Positions 1-6,340 of a stretch of 10,446 nt of DNA are shown in pieces. Numbering within the stretch: the stretch's first letter is position 1; each line of letters begins with the position of its first letter. The notes beneath the pieces are model-generated. The model saw only the letters and a program-made list of their open reading frames with translations. It did no database searches and was not told the origin of the DNA. A program made the translations under genes and the position numbers. This DNA comes from an uncultured Clostridium sp. GTDB lineage: Bacteria > Bacillota > Clostridia > TANB77 > CAG-508. Location: assembly GCA_900553225.1 (NCBI GenBank), contig USCV01000044.1:1-10446 (forward strand). Reading direction: 5' to 3'.

Positions 1-31
1 ATTTTCTGAATAATAATACAGTAATAAAGTA

Positions 32-60
32 TTGACCTTTGCAAAAATATATATTAAATT
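32..60 (+). promoter_or_regulatory. Possible promoter of the hexapeptide-repeat gene
   Basis: TTGACC at 32-37 is a good -35 box. The matching -10 is weak: TTAAAT at 54-59 (16-base spacer) or TAAATT at 55-60 (17-base spacer). A perfect TATAAT at 60-65 lies 22 bases away, which is too far. The gene start at 92 is about 25-30 bases further on. Confidence 0.4.
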
Positions 61-91
61 ATAATAAATAATAAATTAAGGAGAGATTTTT

Positions 92-757
92 ATGGAAGAA
101 TGTAAAATTAGTAATCTTTATAATTTAGATGAAACAATTGCAAAAGATATATTTAATGGATGCGAATATCCTTGGGAAGTATTACCTAAAATTAAAGATT
201 TTATTATAAAATTAGGAGAGAGCCTAGATAAGAATGAGTATGAGAAAATAGGTGAAAATGTATGGATTGCTAAAAGTGCTAAAATTGCACCTACTGCATA
301 CATAAATGGACCTGCAATTATTGGAAAAGAAGCTGAAGTTAGACATTGTGCTTTTATTAGAGGAAATGCTATTGTGGGACAAAAAGCTGTAGTAGGTAAT
401 TCAACTGAATTAAAAAATGTAATTCTTTTTAATAATGTTCAAGTACCACATTATAATTATGTTGGAGATTCTATATTAGGATATAAATCTCACATGGGAG
501 CAGGTTCTATAACATCAAATGTTAAGTCTGATAAAAAATTAGTTATTGTAAAAAATGGAAACGAAAAAATAGAAACAGGTCTTAAAAAGTTTGGATCTAT
601 GGTGGGAGATAATGTTGAGGTTGGATGTGGCTCTATACTTAATCCTGGAAGTGTAATTGGAAGAAACACTAATATTTACCCATTGTCTTCTGTAAGAGGT
701 GTTGTTAAACCAAACAGTATTTATAAAAATCAAAATGAGATAGTAACTAAAGAGTAA
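92..757 (+). CDS. Left-handed beta-helix acyltransferase-like protein (GlmU C-terminal-like)
   Basis: A 221-residue protein. The first ~50 residues are probably helical (MEECKISNLYNLDETIAKDI). From about residue 55 the chain shows irregular hexapeptide repeats ([LIV]-G-x-x-x-x spacing, such as AIIGKEAEV, AIVGQKAVVG, SMVGDNVEVG) that build a left-handed beta-helix. PHYNYVGDS (119-127) and MGAGSITSNVK (135-145) resemble the GHLTYLGDAEIG and GAGTITCNY blocks of the GlmU acetyltransferase domain, with H120 at the place of its catalytic histidine. The N-terminal uridylyltransferase domain of full GlmU (about 450 residues) is absent, so this is a stand-alone acyl- or acetyltransferase-like protein, probably acting on a nucleotide sugar or related amino sugar. 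Its substrate cannot be read from the sequence. AAGGAGAGA (78-86) six bases before ATG supports the start. Nothing resembling a terminator separates it from the metK promoter five bases downstream. Confidence 0.85.
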   Translation: MEECKISNLYNLDETIAKDIFNGCEYPWEVLPKIKDFIIKLGESLDKNEYEKIGENVWIAKSAKIAPTAYINGPAIIGKEAEVRHCAFIRGNAIVGQKAVVGNSTELKNVILFNNVQVPHYNYVGDSILGYKSHMGAGSITSNVKSDKKLVIVKNGNEKIETGLKKFGSMVGDNVEVGCGSILNPGSVIGRNTNIYPLSSVRGVVKPNSIYKNQNEIVTKE

Positions 758-761
758 AATA

Positions 762-790
762 TTGACAATTTTTAAATAAGTAATTATAAT
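762..790 (+). promoter_or_regulatory. Consensus promoter of the metK riboswitch transcript
   Basis: TTGACA at 762-767 and TATAAT at 785-790 are both perfect sigma-A boxes with the ideal 17-base spacer. Transcription should start near 797, just before the first helix of the SAM aptamer. The -35 box begins five bases after the upstream stop codon. Confidence 0.88.
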
Positions 791-801
791 TATAATAATA
801 T

Positions 802-911
802 ATGTTATCAAGAGTGGACGAAAGAATCGGCTTTAAGACTCCACAGCAACCTGTTAAAAACAAGGTGCTAATACCGACAAAGTAATATTTAAAGTGCTTT
901 GAATGATGATT
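802..911 (+). ncRNA. SAM-I (S-box) riboswitch aptamer upstream of metK
   Basis: The landmarks TTATCAAGAG, CAGCAACC and AAGGTGCTAA occur in S-box order. Helices can be drawn by hand. P1 pairs GTTATCA (804-810) with TGATGAT (904-910). P2 pairs GTGGA (814-818) with TCCAC (840-844). The P2 tip is closed by AAAG/CTTT with loop TCGG (827-830), which can form the family pseudoknot with CCGA (874-877). P3 pairs around ACCTGTT and AACAAGGT, and P4 pairs CAAAG (878-882) with CTTTG (897-901). In this family SAM binding stabilises the aptamer and lets the downstream terminator form, shutting off metK when SAM is plentiful. Position and target gene fit that role. Confidence 0.95.
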
Positions 912-928
912 TTTTATAAGAGATTATT

Positions 929-964
929 AAACTTTGTACTTTTAAATAAGTACAAAGTTTTTTT
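929..964 (+). terminator. Riboswitch-controlled intrinsic terminator before metK
   Basis: A perfect 13-bp stem (929-941 with 948-960, core ACTTTGTACTT/AAGTACAAAGT), a six-base loop and seven T (958-964). The left arm contains ACTTTGT (931-937), which is also complementary to ACAAAGT (877-883) in the aptamer pseudoknot/P4 strand. This gives a mutually exclusive antiterminator, as expected for an S-box OFF switch. The pairing is seen; its regulatory effect is inferred from the family. Confidence 0.93.
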
Positions 965-1025
965 ATATAAAAACACATAAATAGTAACATATATTAAAGA
1001 TAGTAAAGAAAGGGTTGATTTTAAA

Positions 1026-2168
1026 ATGAGAAAATTATTTACATCAGAAAGTGTAACAGAAGGGCATCCAGATAAGCTTTGCGATTATATATCAGATAGC
1101 ATATTAGATGCATATTTAAGTAAAGATGAACATGCAAGAGTTGCGTGCGAAACAGTAGCGGGAAAAGGAATTATTTTTATTACAGGGGAAATTACTTCAA
1201 AAGCAGACGTAAACATAGAAGAAGTTGCAAGAGAAGTAGTTAAAGAAATTGGATATGATGACAGTAATCTAGATATGGATTATAAAACATGTAAAATTAT
1301 AGTAAATGTTTCAAAACAATCATCAGATATAGCATTAGGAGTAGATAATTCTCTAGAAGATAAAGAAGGAGAAAAAGTGGATTCAGAGGGTGCTGGTGAC
1401 CAAGGAATTATGTTTGGTTTTGCTTGTGATGAAACAGAAGAATTAATGCCACTTCCAATTCTTCTTGCACATAAACTAGCCAGAAGACTTGCATATGTGA
1501 GGAAAAAGAATATTATAAATTATTTAAGACCAGATGGAAAAGTACAAGTTACAATTGAATATGAAGATGAAAAACCAATTAGAGTAGATACAATTGTAAT
1601 ATCGTCTCAGCATAGAGAAAATGTAGACTTAGAAGTTCTAAAAAAAGATATACATGAAAAAGTAATAAAACAGGTTGTACCAGAAAATTTAATAGATCTT
1701 AAAACTAAATACTTTATTAATCCAACAGGAAGATTTGTAATAGGAGGACCTTTAGGAGATAGTGGATTAACAGGAAGAAAAATAATAGTAGATACATATG
1801 GTGGTATGGCAAGACATGGCGGAGGAGCTTTTTCTGGAAAAGATGCTACTAAAGTTGATAGATCAGCTGCATATATGGCAAGATTTATTGCTAAAAATAT
1901 AGTGGCAAATAAATTAGCTAAAAAGTGTGAGATTCAATTTTCATATGCAATAGGTGTTGCAAAACCAGTATCTATTTATGTTAATACATTTGGAACTAGC
2001 ACAATTTCAGAAGAAGAAATAATAAAAAGAATTTATGAGAAATTTGATCTAACACCTAGGGGAATTATTAATTATTTGGATTTACAAAAACCTATATATA
2101 GAAAAACTACAAATTATGGCCATTTTGGAAAAGCAGATTTAAGTTGGGAAAAGATAATTAAGCTTTAA
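1026..2168 (+). CDS. metK: S-adenosylmethionine synthetase
   Basis: Methionine adenosyltransferase: it makes SAM from methionine and ATP, releasing phosphate and pyrophosphate, in the cytoplasm. The 380 residues approximate the usual 380-400. Diagnostic motifs are GHPDK (13-17), the MetK signature GAGDQGIMFG (122-131), and the glycine-rich phosphate loop GGGAFSGKD (265-273); YGHFGK near the C-terminus is also typical. Start: ATG 1026 with GAAAGGG (1008-1014) about 11 bases upstream, a slightly long spacing, and MRKLFTSESVTEGHPDK is the standard family N-terminus. The gene sits directly behind a SAM-I riboswitch and terminator, so it is feedback-controlled by its product. It appears monocistronic: the next gene has its own promoter. 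Nothing looks broken. Confidence 0.98.
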   Translation: MRKLFTSESVTEGHPDKLCDYISDSILDAYLSKDEHARVACETVAGKGIIFITGEITSKADVNIEEVAREVVKEIGYDDSNLDMDYKTCKIIVNVSKQSSDIALGVDNSLEDKEGEKVDSEGAGDQGIMFGFACDETEELMPLPILLAHKLARRLAYVRKKNIINYLRPDGKVQVTIEYEDEKPIRVDTIVISSQHRENVDLEVLKKDIHEKVIKQVVPENLIDLKTKYFINPTGRFVIGGPLGDSGLTGRKIIVDTYGGMARHGGGAFSGKDATKVDRSAAYMARFIAKNIVANKLAKKCEIQFSYAIGVAKPVSIYVNTFGTSTISEEEIIKRIYEKFDLTPRGIINYLDLQKPIYRKTTNYGHFGKADLSWEKIIKL

Positions 2169-2191
2169 TAAAAAATGTAAAATTAATTTTG

Positions 2192-2220
2192 TTGCTAATT
2201 TAGTAAAAAAGCTGTATAAT
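2192..2220 (+). promoter_or_regulatory. Promoter of the CobW-type GTPase gene
   Basis: TTGCTA at 2192-2197 and a perfect TATAAT at 2215-2220 are separated by 17 bases. Predicted start is near 2227, about 35 bases before the ATG. The -10 box sits inside an inverted repeat (see 2207-2227). Confidence 0.72.
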
Positions 2221-2227
2221 AGCTTTT
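2207..2227. repeat. Inverted repeat centred on the -10 box
   Basis: AAAAGCT (2207-2213) and AGCTTTT (2221-2227) form a perfect 7-bp inverted repeat around GTATAAT. It could be an operator that hides the -10 box. It could instead act as a weak metK terminator, but only four T follow the GC part and no longer U-tract exists. Confidence 0.5.
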
Positions 2228-2261
2228 AGTTATATTATTAAAATAGAAAGAGGGAAAATAT

Positions 2262-3395
2262 ATGAGCGAAAATAAAATTATACCTATTACTGTTTTAACA
2301 GGATACTTAGGAGCAGGAAAAACAACTTTAATAAACCATGTGTTAAATAACCAAGAAGGATATAAAGTTGCTGTAATTGTGAATGATATTGGAGAGATAA
2401 ATATTGATGCAGATTTAATTGGAAATGGGGGGCTTGTTAAAGAGGAAGATTCAAGTCTTGTTCCTTTACAAAATGGTTGTATTTGTTGCACTCTAAAAGT
2501 GGATTTAATGCAACAAATTGTAGATATTGTAAAAACTAAAAAGTTTGATTATATTTTAATAGAAGCAAGTGGTGTATGTGAACCATTACCTATTGCTCAA
2601 ACCATAACTGTATTATCAGAGCAAACACAATCATATGGATTGCCTAAAATATGTAGATTAGACAATGTAGTAACTGTTGTTGATAGTTTACGATTAAGAG
2701 ATGAATTTAACTGTGGAGATAGTTTAGTAAAAGAAGAAATTGATGATGAAGACATAGAAAATTTATTAATACAACAAATTGAATTTTGTAATAAAATCGT
2801 TTTAAATAAAGTAGATGATATTTCAGAAGATGAATTAAATAAAGTGAAAACTATAATAAGAAGATTACAACCTAAGGCAGAAATAATTGAAACAAATTAC
2901 GGAAAAGTAGATGTAAGCAAAATTTTAAATACAAATTCATTTAATTTTGAAGAAGCTTCAATGTCTGCTGGTTGGATAGAGGAATTAAATAGAACAGATA
3001 ATGAAGAAGAGGAAGAAGGAGAAACAGAAGAATACGGAATTGGTACATTTGTATATTATAGAAGAGAACCATTTAGTAGAACAAAATTTGATAACTTTGC
3101 AGTCAAATTTCCTGAAAATATTATAAGATGTAAAGGTGTTTTATGGTTTTCAGATGAATCAGAATCTTCTTATGTTTTTGAACAGTCTGGCAAACAAGTA
3201 CAAGCATATTGTGCTGGGGAATGGGTTGCATCTTTTTCAAAAGAAGAACAAGAAGAAATTATTGCACAGAATCCAGATGTTTTAAGTAGTTGGGATCCTA
3301 AATATGGAGATAGAGTTATTAAACTTGTATTTATTGGTCAAAAAATGGATAAAGAAGGGATTATTGCTAAGTTGGATGAATGTTTAGCAGAATAA
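2262..3395 (+). CDS. CobW/COG0523-family G3E GTPase, putative metal chaperone
   Basis: A 377-residue cytoplasmic GTPase of the G3E class (CobW/UreG/HypB relatives), a family that uses GTP to deliver or manage metals such as zinc or cobalt. Visible motifs: Walker A GYLGAGKTT (14-22), the family metal-binding motif GCICC (72-76), the switch-like IEASGVCEP (100-108) and base-specificity NKVD (182-185). From about residue 258 a second domain follows that fits the CobW C-terminal domain (TFVYYRREPFSRTKF, then VLWFSD). The linker between domains is strongly acidic (E248-E252, E254, E256-E257) where many relatives have a histidine-rich metal-binding stretch. ATG 2262 has AGAGGG (2249-2254) upstream. 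It has its own promoter and strong terminator, so it is a single-gene unit between metK and the metal-resistance operon. The metal and client protein are unknown. Confidence 0.9.
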   Translation: MSENKIIPITVLTGYLGAGKTTLINHVLNNQEGYKVAVIVNDIGEINIDADLIGNGGLVKEEDSSLVPLQNGCICCTLKVDLMQQIVDIVKTKKFDYILIEASGVCEPLPIAQTITVLSEQTQSYGLPKICRLDNVVTVVDSLRLRDEFNCGDSLVKEEIDDEDIENLLIQQIEFCNKIVLNKVDDISEDELNKVKTIIRRLQPKAEIIETNYGKVDVSKILNTNSFNFEEASMSAGWIEELNRTDNEEEEEGETEEYGIGTFVYYRREPFSRTKFDNFAVKFPENIIRCKGVLWFSDESESSYVFEQSGKQVQAYCAGEWVASFSKEEQEEIIAQNPDVLSSWDPKYGDRVIKLVFIGQKMDKEGIIAKLDECLAE

Positions 3396-3454
3396 GAATT
3401 TAAGATAATTTTATAAATCTAAATAAAAAAGTAATAAACAAATAATCAAAAAAT

Positions 3455-3507
3455 AGATAACATATGTATTAGTAGAAAAGTAGAATATACATATGTTATC
3501 TTTTTTT
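3455..3507 (+). terminator. Intrinsic terminator after the CobW-type gene
   Basis: A perfect 15-bp stem (3455-3469 with 3487-3501, AGATAACATATGTAT and its complement), a 17-base loop and a run of seven T at 3501-3507. The following bases 3508-3617 are very AT-rich and I see no gene there. They hold a TATAAT at 3567-3572 without a convincing -35 box. Confidence 0.88.
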
Positions 3508-3617
3508 ATAATTTTTTTGAGTTTATTAATAAATATTCCTAAAGTTTATTTATTCTTAAAAAAAGTATAATTTAAAGATTGGAGTAAATAAGAAAATAAA
3601 AAACTGTAGAAAAAGTA

Positions 3618-3647
3618 TTGACAGTTGAGCAAACATTCAACTATAAT
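3618..3647 (+). promoter_or_regulatory. Promoter of the metal-resistance operon
   Basis: A perfect TTGACA (3618-3623) and perfect TATAAT (3642-3647), with an 18-base spacer. The spacer is almost entirely occupied by the first ArsR-type operator, so repressor binding should directly block RNA polymerase. Confidence 0.88.
3623..3642. promoter_or_regulatory. ArsR/SmtB-type operator O1
   Basis: Half-sites AGTTGA (3623-3628) and TCAACT (3637-3642) form a perfect 6-bp dyad around eight bases. It covers the last base of the -35 box, the whole spacer and the first base of the -10 box. Dyads of the TTGA-N8-TCAA type are known targets of CadC/SmtB-class repressors, and the first gene of the operon encodes one. 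Binding is inferred. Confidence 0.8.
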
Positions 3648-3655
3648 ACAAGTAA

Positions 3656-3675
3656 AGTTGAATAAATACTCAATT
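3656..3675. promoter_or_regulatory. ArsR/SmtB-type operator O2
   Basis: A second copy of the dyad: AGTTGA (3656-3661) and TCAATT (3670-3675). It matches O1 at 15 of 20 positions and lies exactly 33 bases downstream, about three helical turns. It falls just after the expected transcription start (~3654), so it would block early elongation or allow cooperative binding with O1. Confidence 0.75.
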
Positions 3676-3704
3676 AATAACAAAAAAGTGGAAAGGAGAA
3701 GGCT

Positions 3705-4067
3705 ATGTCAAAAAACGAATTTATATGTGATTGCAATATAATACACCAAGATATAGTAAATGACACTTTAAATAAAATGGGTGATGAAGATTTATTAAAT
3801 AAATTAGCTGAATTTTTTAAAATTTTAGGAGATACAACAAGAACTAAGATATTATATGCATTAGATAAAAACCAAATGTGTGTATGCGATATTGCAAATG
3901 TTTTAAATATGAGTAAATCATCTATTTCACATCAACTAGGAACACTAAGAAGAAGTGGAATAGTAAAGTGCAAAAAAATAGGCAAAGAAGTTTTTTATAT
4001 GTTGGATGATGATCATGTAAAAGAGGTCTTTGAAGTAGGAATTGAACATATTGAACATAAAAGATAA
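3705..4067 (+). CDS. ArsR/SmtB-family metal-responsive repressor (CadC-like)
   Basis: A 120-residue winged-helix repressor that releases DNA on binding metal. The core (about 30-100) has the family pattern: FKILGDTTRTKILYAL, then MCVCDIANVL (58-67), then the recognition helix SKSSISHQLGTLRRSG (70-85). Two sets of candidate metal ligands are visible. C8 and C10 near the N-terminus with C59 and C61 match the alpha3N Cd/Pb/Zn site of CadC. D102, H104, H115 and H118 near the C-terminus match the alpha5 Zn site of the CzrA/SmtB kind. CadC itself has C-x3-C at the N-terminus where this protein has C-x-C. AAAGGAG (3692-3698) six bases before ATG fixes the start. It is first in an operon with an HMA protein and a P1B ATPase, and its promoter carries two matching dyads, so it is almost certainly autoregulatory. 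The likely inducers are Cd, Pb or Zn, by inference. Confidence 0.94.
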   Translation: MSKNEFICDCNIIHQDIVNDTLNKMGDEDLLNKLAEFFKILGDTTRTKILYALDKNQMCVCDIANVLNMSKSSISHQLGTLRRSGIVKCKKIGKEVFYMLDDDHVKEVFEVGIEHIEHKR

Positions 4068-4085
4068 ATTAGGAGGTAAAATAAT

Positions 4086-4307
4086 ATGAAAAGTGTATTT
4101 AAAATTAAAGGGTTAGACTGTGCAAATTGTGCACAAGAATTAGAAAGATGTATAAAAAAAATAGAAGGAGTGCAAGAAGCATCTATAAGTTTTATGGCTG
4201 AAAAAATGATTATAGAATATGACGAAACAAATAAAGAAGAAATTATGAAAAAAATACAAAAAGTTATAAAAAAAGAAGAACCTGATGTTACTATAAAAGA
4301 GATTTAA
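4086..4307 (+). CDS. Free-standing heavy-metal-associated (HMA) domain protein
   Basis: A 73-residue soluble protein consisting of one HMA ferredoxin-like fold. The metal-binding loop is GLDCANCA, with ligands C12 and C15. The order beta (SVFKIKGL), helix (AQELERCIKKIEGV), beta (EASISFMAEKMIIEY), helix and final beta (DVTIKEI) fits the family. The D-C-A-N-C-A loop is of the kind found at the N-terminus of Zn/Cd/Pb ATPases; Cu-type loops usually read M-x-C-x-x-C. The ATPase directly downstream lacks such a domain, so this looks like that domain encoded separately, handing metal to the pump or sensing it. AGGAGGT (4071-4077) gives a strong start 18 bases after the repressor gene. Its stop codon is part of the ATPase ribosome binding site. 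A small metallochaperone is the alternative reading. Confidence 0.92.
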   Translation: MKSVFKIKGLDCANCAQELERCIKKIEGVQEASISFMAEKMIIEYDETNKEEIMKKIQKVIKKEEPDVTIKEI

Positions 4308-4318
4308 GGAGGAAACAA

Positions 4319-6166
4319 ATGAAAAAAAGAGGAATTAAAATATTAATATCTTTTATACTATTTTTAATTGCTATAATAATTCCTTTTAGCAATACATGGG
4401 TTAATAATACAATATATATTGCTAGTTATATAATTGTAGGGTTAGATATTGTAAAAAAAGCTATAAGAAATATTTTTAGAGGTAAAGTTTTTGATGAAAA
4501 TTTTCTTATGACTGTAGCAACCATTGGCGCATTTGGAATTGGACAATTTCCAGAAGCTGTTGAAGTAATACTATTTTATCAGGTAGGAGAGCTTTTCCAA
4601 AGTTATGCAGTAGATAAATCTAGAAGGTCTATATCAAGCTTAATGGACATTAGACCTGATATAGCAAATGTTTTAAGAAATGATGAAATAATTAAATTAG
4701 ATCCAGATGAAGTAAAAATTGGAGAAATCGTTATAGTGAAACCTGGAGAGAAAGTTCCGCTAGACGGAATTGTAATAGAAGGAAATTCAATGCTTGATAC
4801 AATGGCTTTAACTGGAGAATCTGTGCCAAGAAAAGTAGAATTAAATGATAATATATTAAGTGGTTGTATTAATAAAGATGGATTATTAAAAATAAAAGTA
4901 ACAAAAGAATATGGTGAATCAACAGCTTGTAAAATTTTAGATCTAGTTGAGAATGCAAGTATAAAAAAATCAAAATCCGAAAACTTTATTACAAAATTTG
5001 CAAAATACTATACACCAATAGTTGTTGTTATTGCTGTAATACTTGCTATTATCCCACCAATTTTAACAGGTTGCAATAATTTTCAAGATTGGATATATAG
5101 AGCTTTATCGTTTTTAGTTGTATCATGTCCTTGTGCACTTGTTATATCAATTCCTTTAAGCTTTTTTGGAGGAATTGGTGGTGCTTCTAAAATGGGAGTG
5201 TTAATTAAGGGAAGTAATTATTTAGAAGCTTTGTCGAATACTGAAATTGTGGTTTTTGATAAAACAGGAACATTAACAGAAGGTGTTTTTGAAGTTCAAA
5301 AAGTTGAAACAACAGGAATCTTCTCTGAAGAAGAATTAATAAAGTATGCAGCATATGCGGAAAATTATTCAAACCATCCAATTTCACAATCAATAAAAAA
5401 ATATTACAATAAGGAAATTGATAGTAAACAGATTTCAAAAACTAAGGAGCTAGCTGGACTTGGAATAACTGCTATAATTGAAGATAAAGAAGTTTTAATT
5501 GGCAATGAAAAGCTAATGAAGGAAAATAAGATAGATTATAAAATAAGTAATGATATTGGAACAGTTTTATATGTTGCAATAGAAAATAAATATGCAGGAT
5601 TTATAGTTATATCTGACAAAATAAAAGAAGATTCAAAAAAAGCAATAGATAAATTAAAATCTATTAATATCAAGCAAACGGTTATGCTTACAGGAGATAG
5701 AAAAAATATTGGAGAATATGTTGCAAAGGAATTAGATATAGATAAAGTTTATACAGAGTTACTACCAGATGGAAAAGTAGAAGAAGTAAAAAAATTATTA
5801 AAAGAAAAAAGTCCAAAAGGCAAGTTAGTTTTTGTTGGAGATGGAATAAATGATGCACCAGTACTTGTACTTGCAGATATTGGAATTGCTATGGGCAGTC
5901 TAGGTTCTGATGCAGCAATAGAAGCTGCTGATGTTGTAATTATGACAGATGAACCACTAAAAATAGTAAATGCAATTAATTTATCTAAAAAAACGATGAA
6001 AATAGTAAGAGAAAATATTATATTTGCTATATTTATAAAAATTACAGTATTAATTTTAAGTGCTATTGGAATAGCAACAATGAGGGAAGCAGTTTTGGCA
6101 GATGTAGGTGTTTCAATAATTGCAATAATTAACGCACTGCGAGTGTTAAAAATAAATAATAAATAA
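4319..6166 (+). CDS. cadA: Zn/Cd/Pb-exporting P1B-type ATPase
   Basis: A 615-residue membrane pump that exports divalent soft metals at the cost of ATP. Motifs in order: hydrophobic helices within the first ~100 residues, actuator TGES (165-168), transmembrane SCPCALV (C270 and C272 transport site), phosphorylation DKTGT (D314), the nucleotide-domain HP pair in NHPIS (352-356), TGDR (458-461) and hinge GDGINDAP (507-514). The last helices contain LADVG with D595, the aspartate that marks the Zn/Cd/Pb (P1B-2, ZntA/CadA) subgroup. Cu pumps lack it. There is no N-terminal HMA domain: the protein starts nearly directly with a membrane segment, and the HMA unit is encoded by the preceding gene. 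AAGGAGG (4306-4312) overlaps the previous stop and lies six bases before ATG, so translation is probably coupled. It closes the operon and is followed by a terminator. Exact metal preference is not determinable here. Confidence 0.95.
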   Translation: MKKRGIKILISFILFLIAIIIPFSNTWVNNTIYIASYIIVGLDIVKKAIRNIFRGKVFDENFLMTVATIGAFGIGQFPEAVEVILFYQVGELFQSYAVDKSRRSISSLMDIRPDIANVLRNDEIIKLDPDEVKIGEIVIVKPGEKVPLDGIVIEGNSMLDTMALTGESVPRKVELNDNILSGCINKDGLLKIKVTKEYGESTACKILDLVENASIKKSKSENFITKFAKYYTPIVVVIAVILAIIPPILTGCNNFQDWIYRALSFLVVSCPCALVISIPLSFFGGIGGASKMGVLIKGSNYLEALSNTEIVVFDKTGTLTEGVFEVQKVETTGIFSEEELIKYAAYAENYSNHPISQSIKKYYNKEIDSKQISKTKELAGLGITAIIEDKEVLIGNEKLMKENKIDYKISNDIGTVLYVAIENKYAGFIVISDKIKEDSKKAIDKLKSINIKQTVMLTGDRKNIGEYVAKELDIDKVYTELLPDGKVEEVKKLLKEKSPKGKLVFVGDGINDAPVLVLADIGIAMGSLGSDAAIEAADVVIMTDEPLKIVNAINLSKKTMKIVRENIIFAIFIKITVLILSAIGIATMREAVLADVGVSIIAIINALRVLKINNK

Positions 6167-6175
6167 TAAAAAATA

Positions 6176-6217
6176 AAAATTTGAACTTTCGGGGTTATTC
6201 CTGAAAGTTCAAATTTT
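6176..6217 (+). terminator. Terminator of the metal-resistance operon
   Basis: A perfect 15-bp stem (AAAATTTGAACTTTC at 6176-6190 with its complement at 6203-6217), extendable by GG/CC pairs into the loop. The stem ends in TTTT and is followed by ATATTATTAT, so the U-tract is short and interrupted. It starts ten bases after the stop codon. The rest of the gap up to 6324 shows no clear promoter. Confidence 0.82.
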
Positions 6218-6340
6218 ATATTATTATAACTTGTAAGTTCTATTGTATTATGTTATTATTTAAAGGTAATCAATTTTAAATAAATATAGAAAGTCTATTA
6301 AAGAAAAGTTAAATAGAAACAATGAAGGAGAATATCAAAT

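Noticed and set aside
118..811. Minus-strand frames at 118-303 and 539-811, and similar ones inside the CobW, ATPase and synthetase genes
   Set aside because: They lie opposite well-supported genes, lack ribosome binding sites and show no protein family features.
2192..2220. Shared regulon between the CobW-type gene and the lipoprotein because both promoters read TTGCTA-N17-TATAAT
   Set aside because: The 17-base spacers agree at only about half of positions in an AT-rich background; identical core boxes are not enough.
3528..3554. Inverted repeat AATAAATA/TATTTATT in the gap before the metal operon
   Set aside because: Pure A/T 8-mers like this are expected by chance in such AT-rich sequence, and nothing nearby depends on it.
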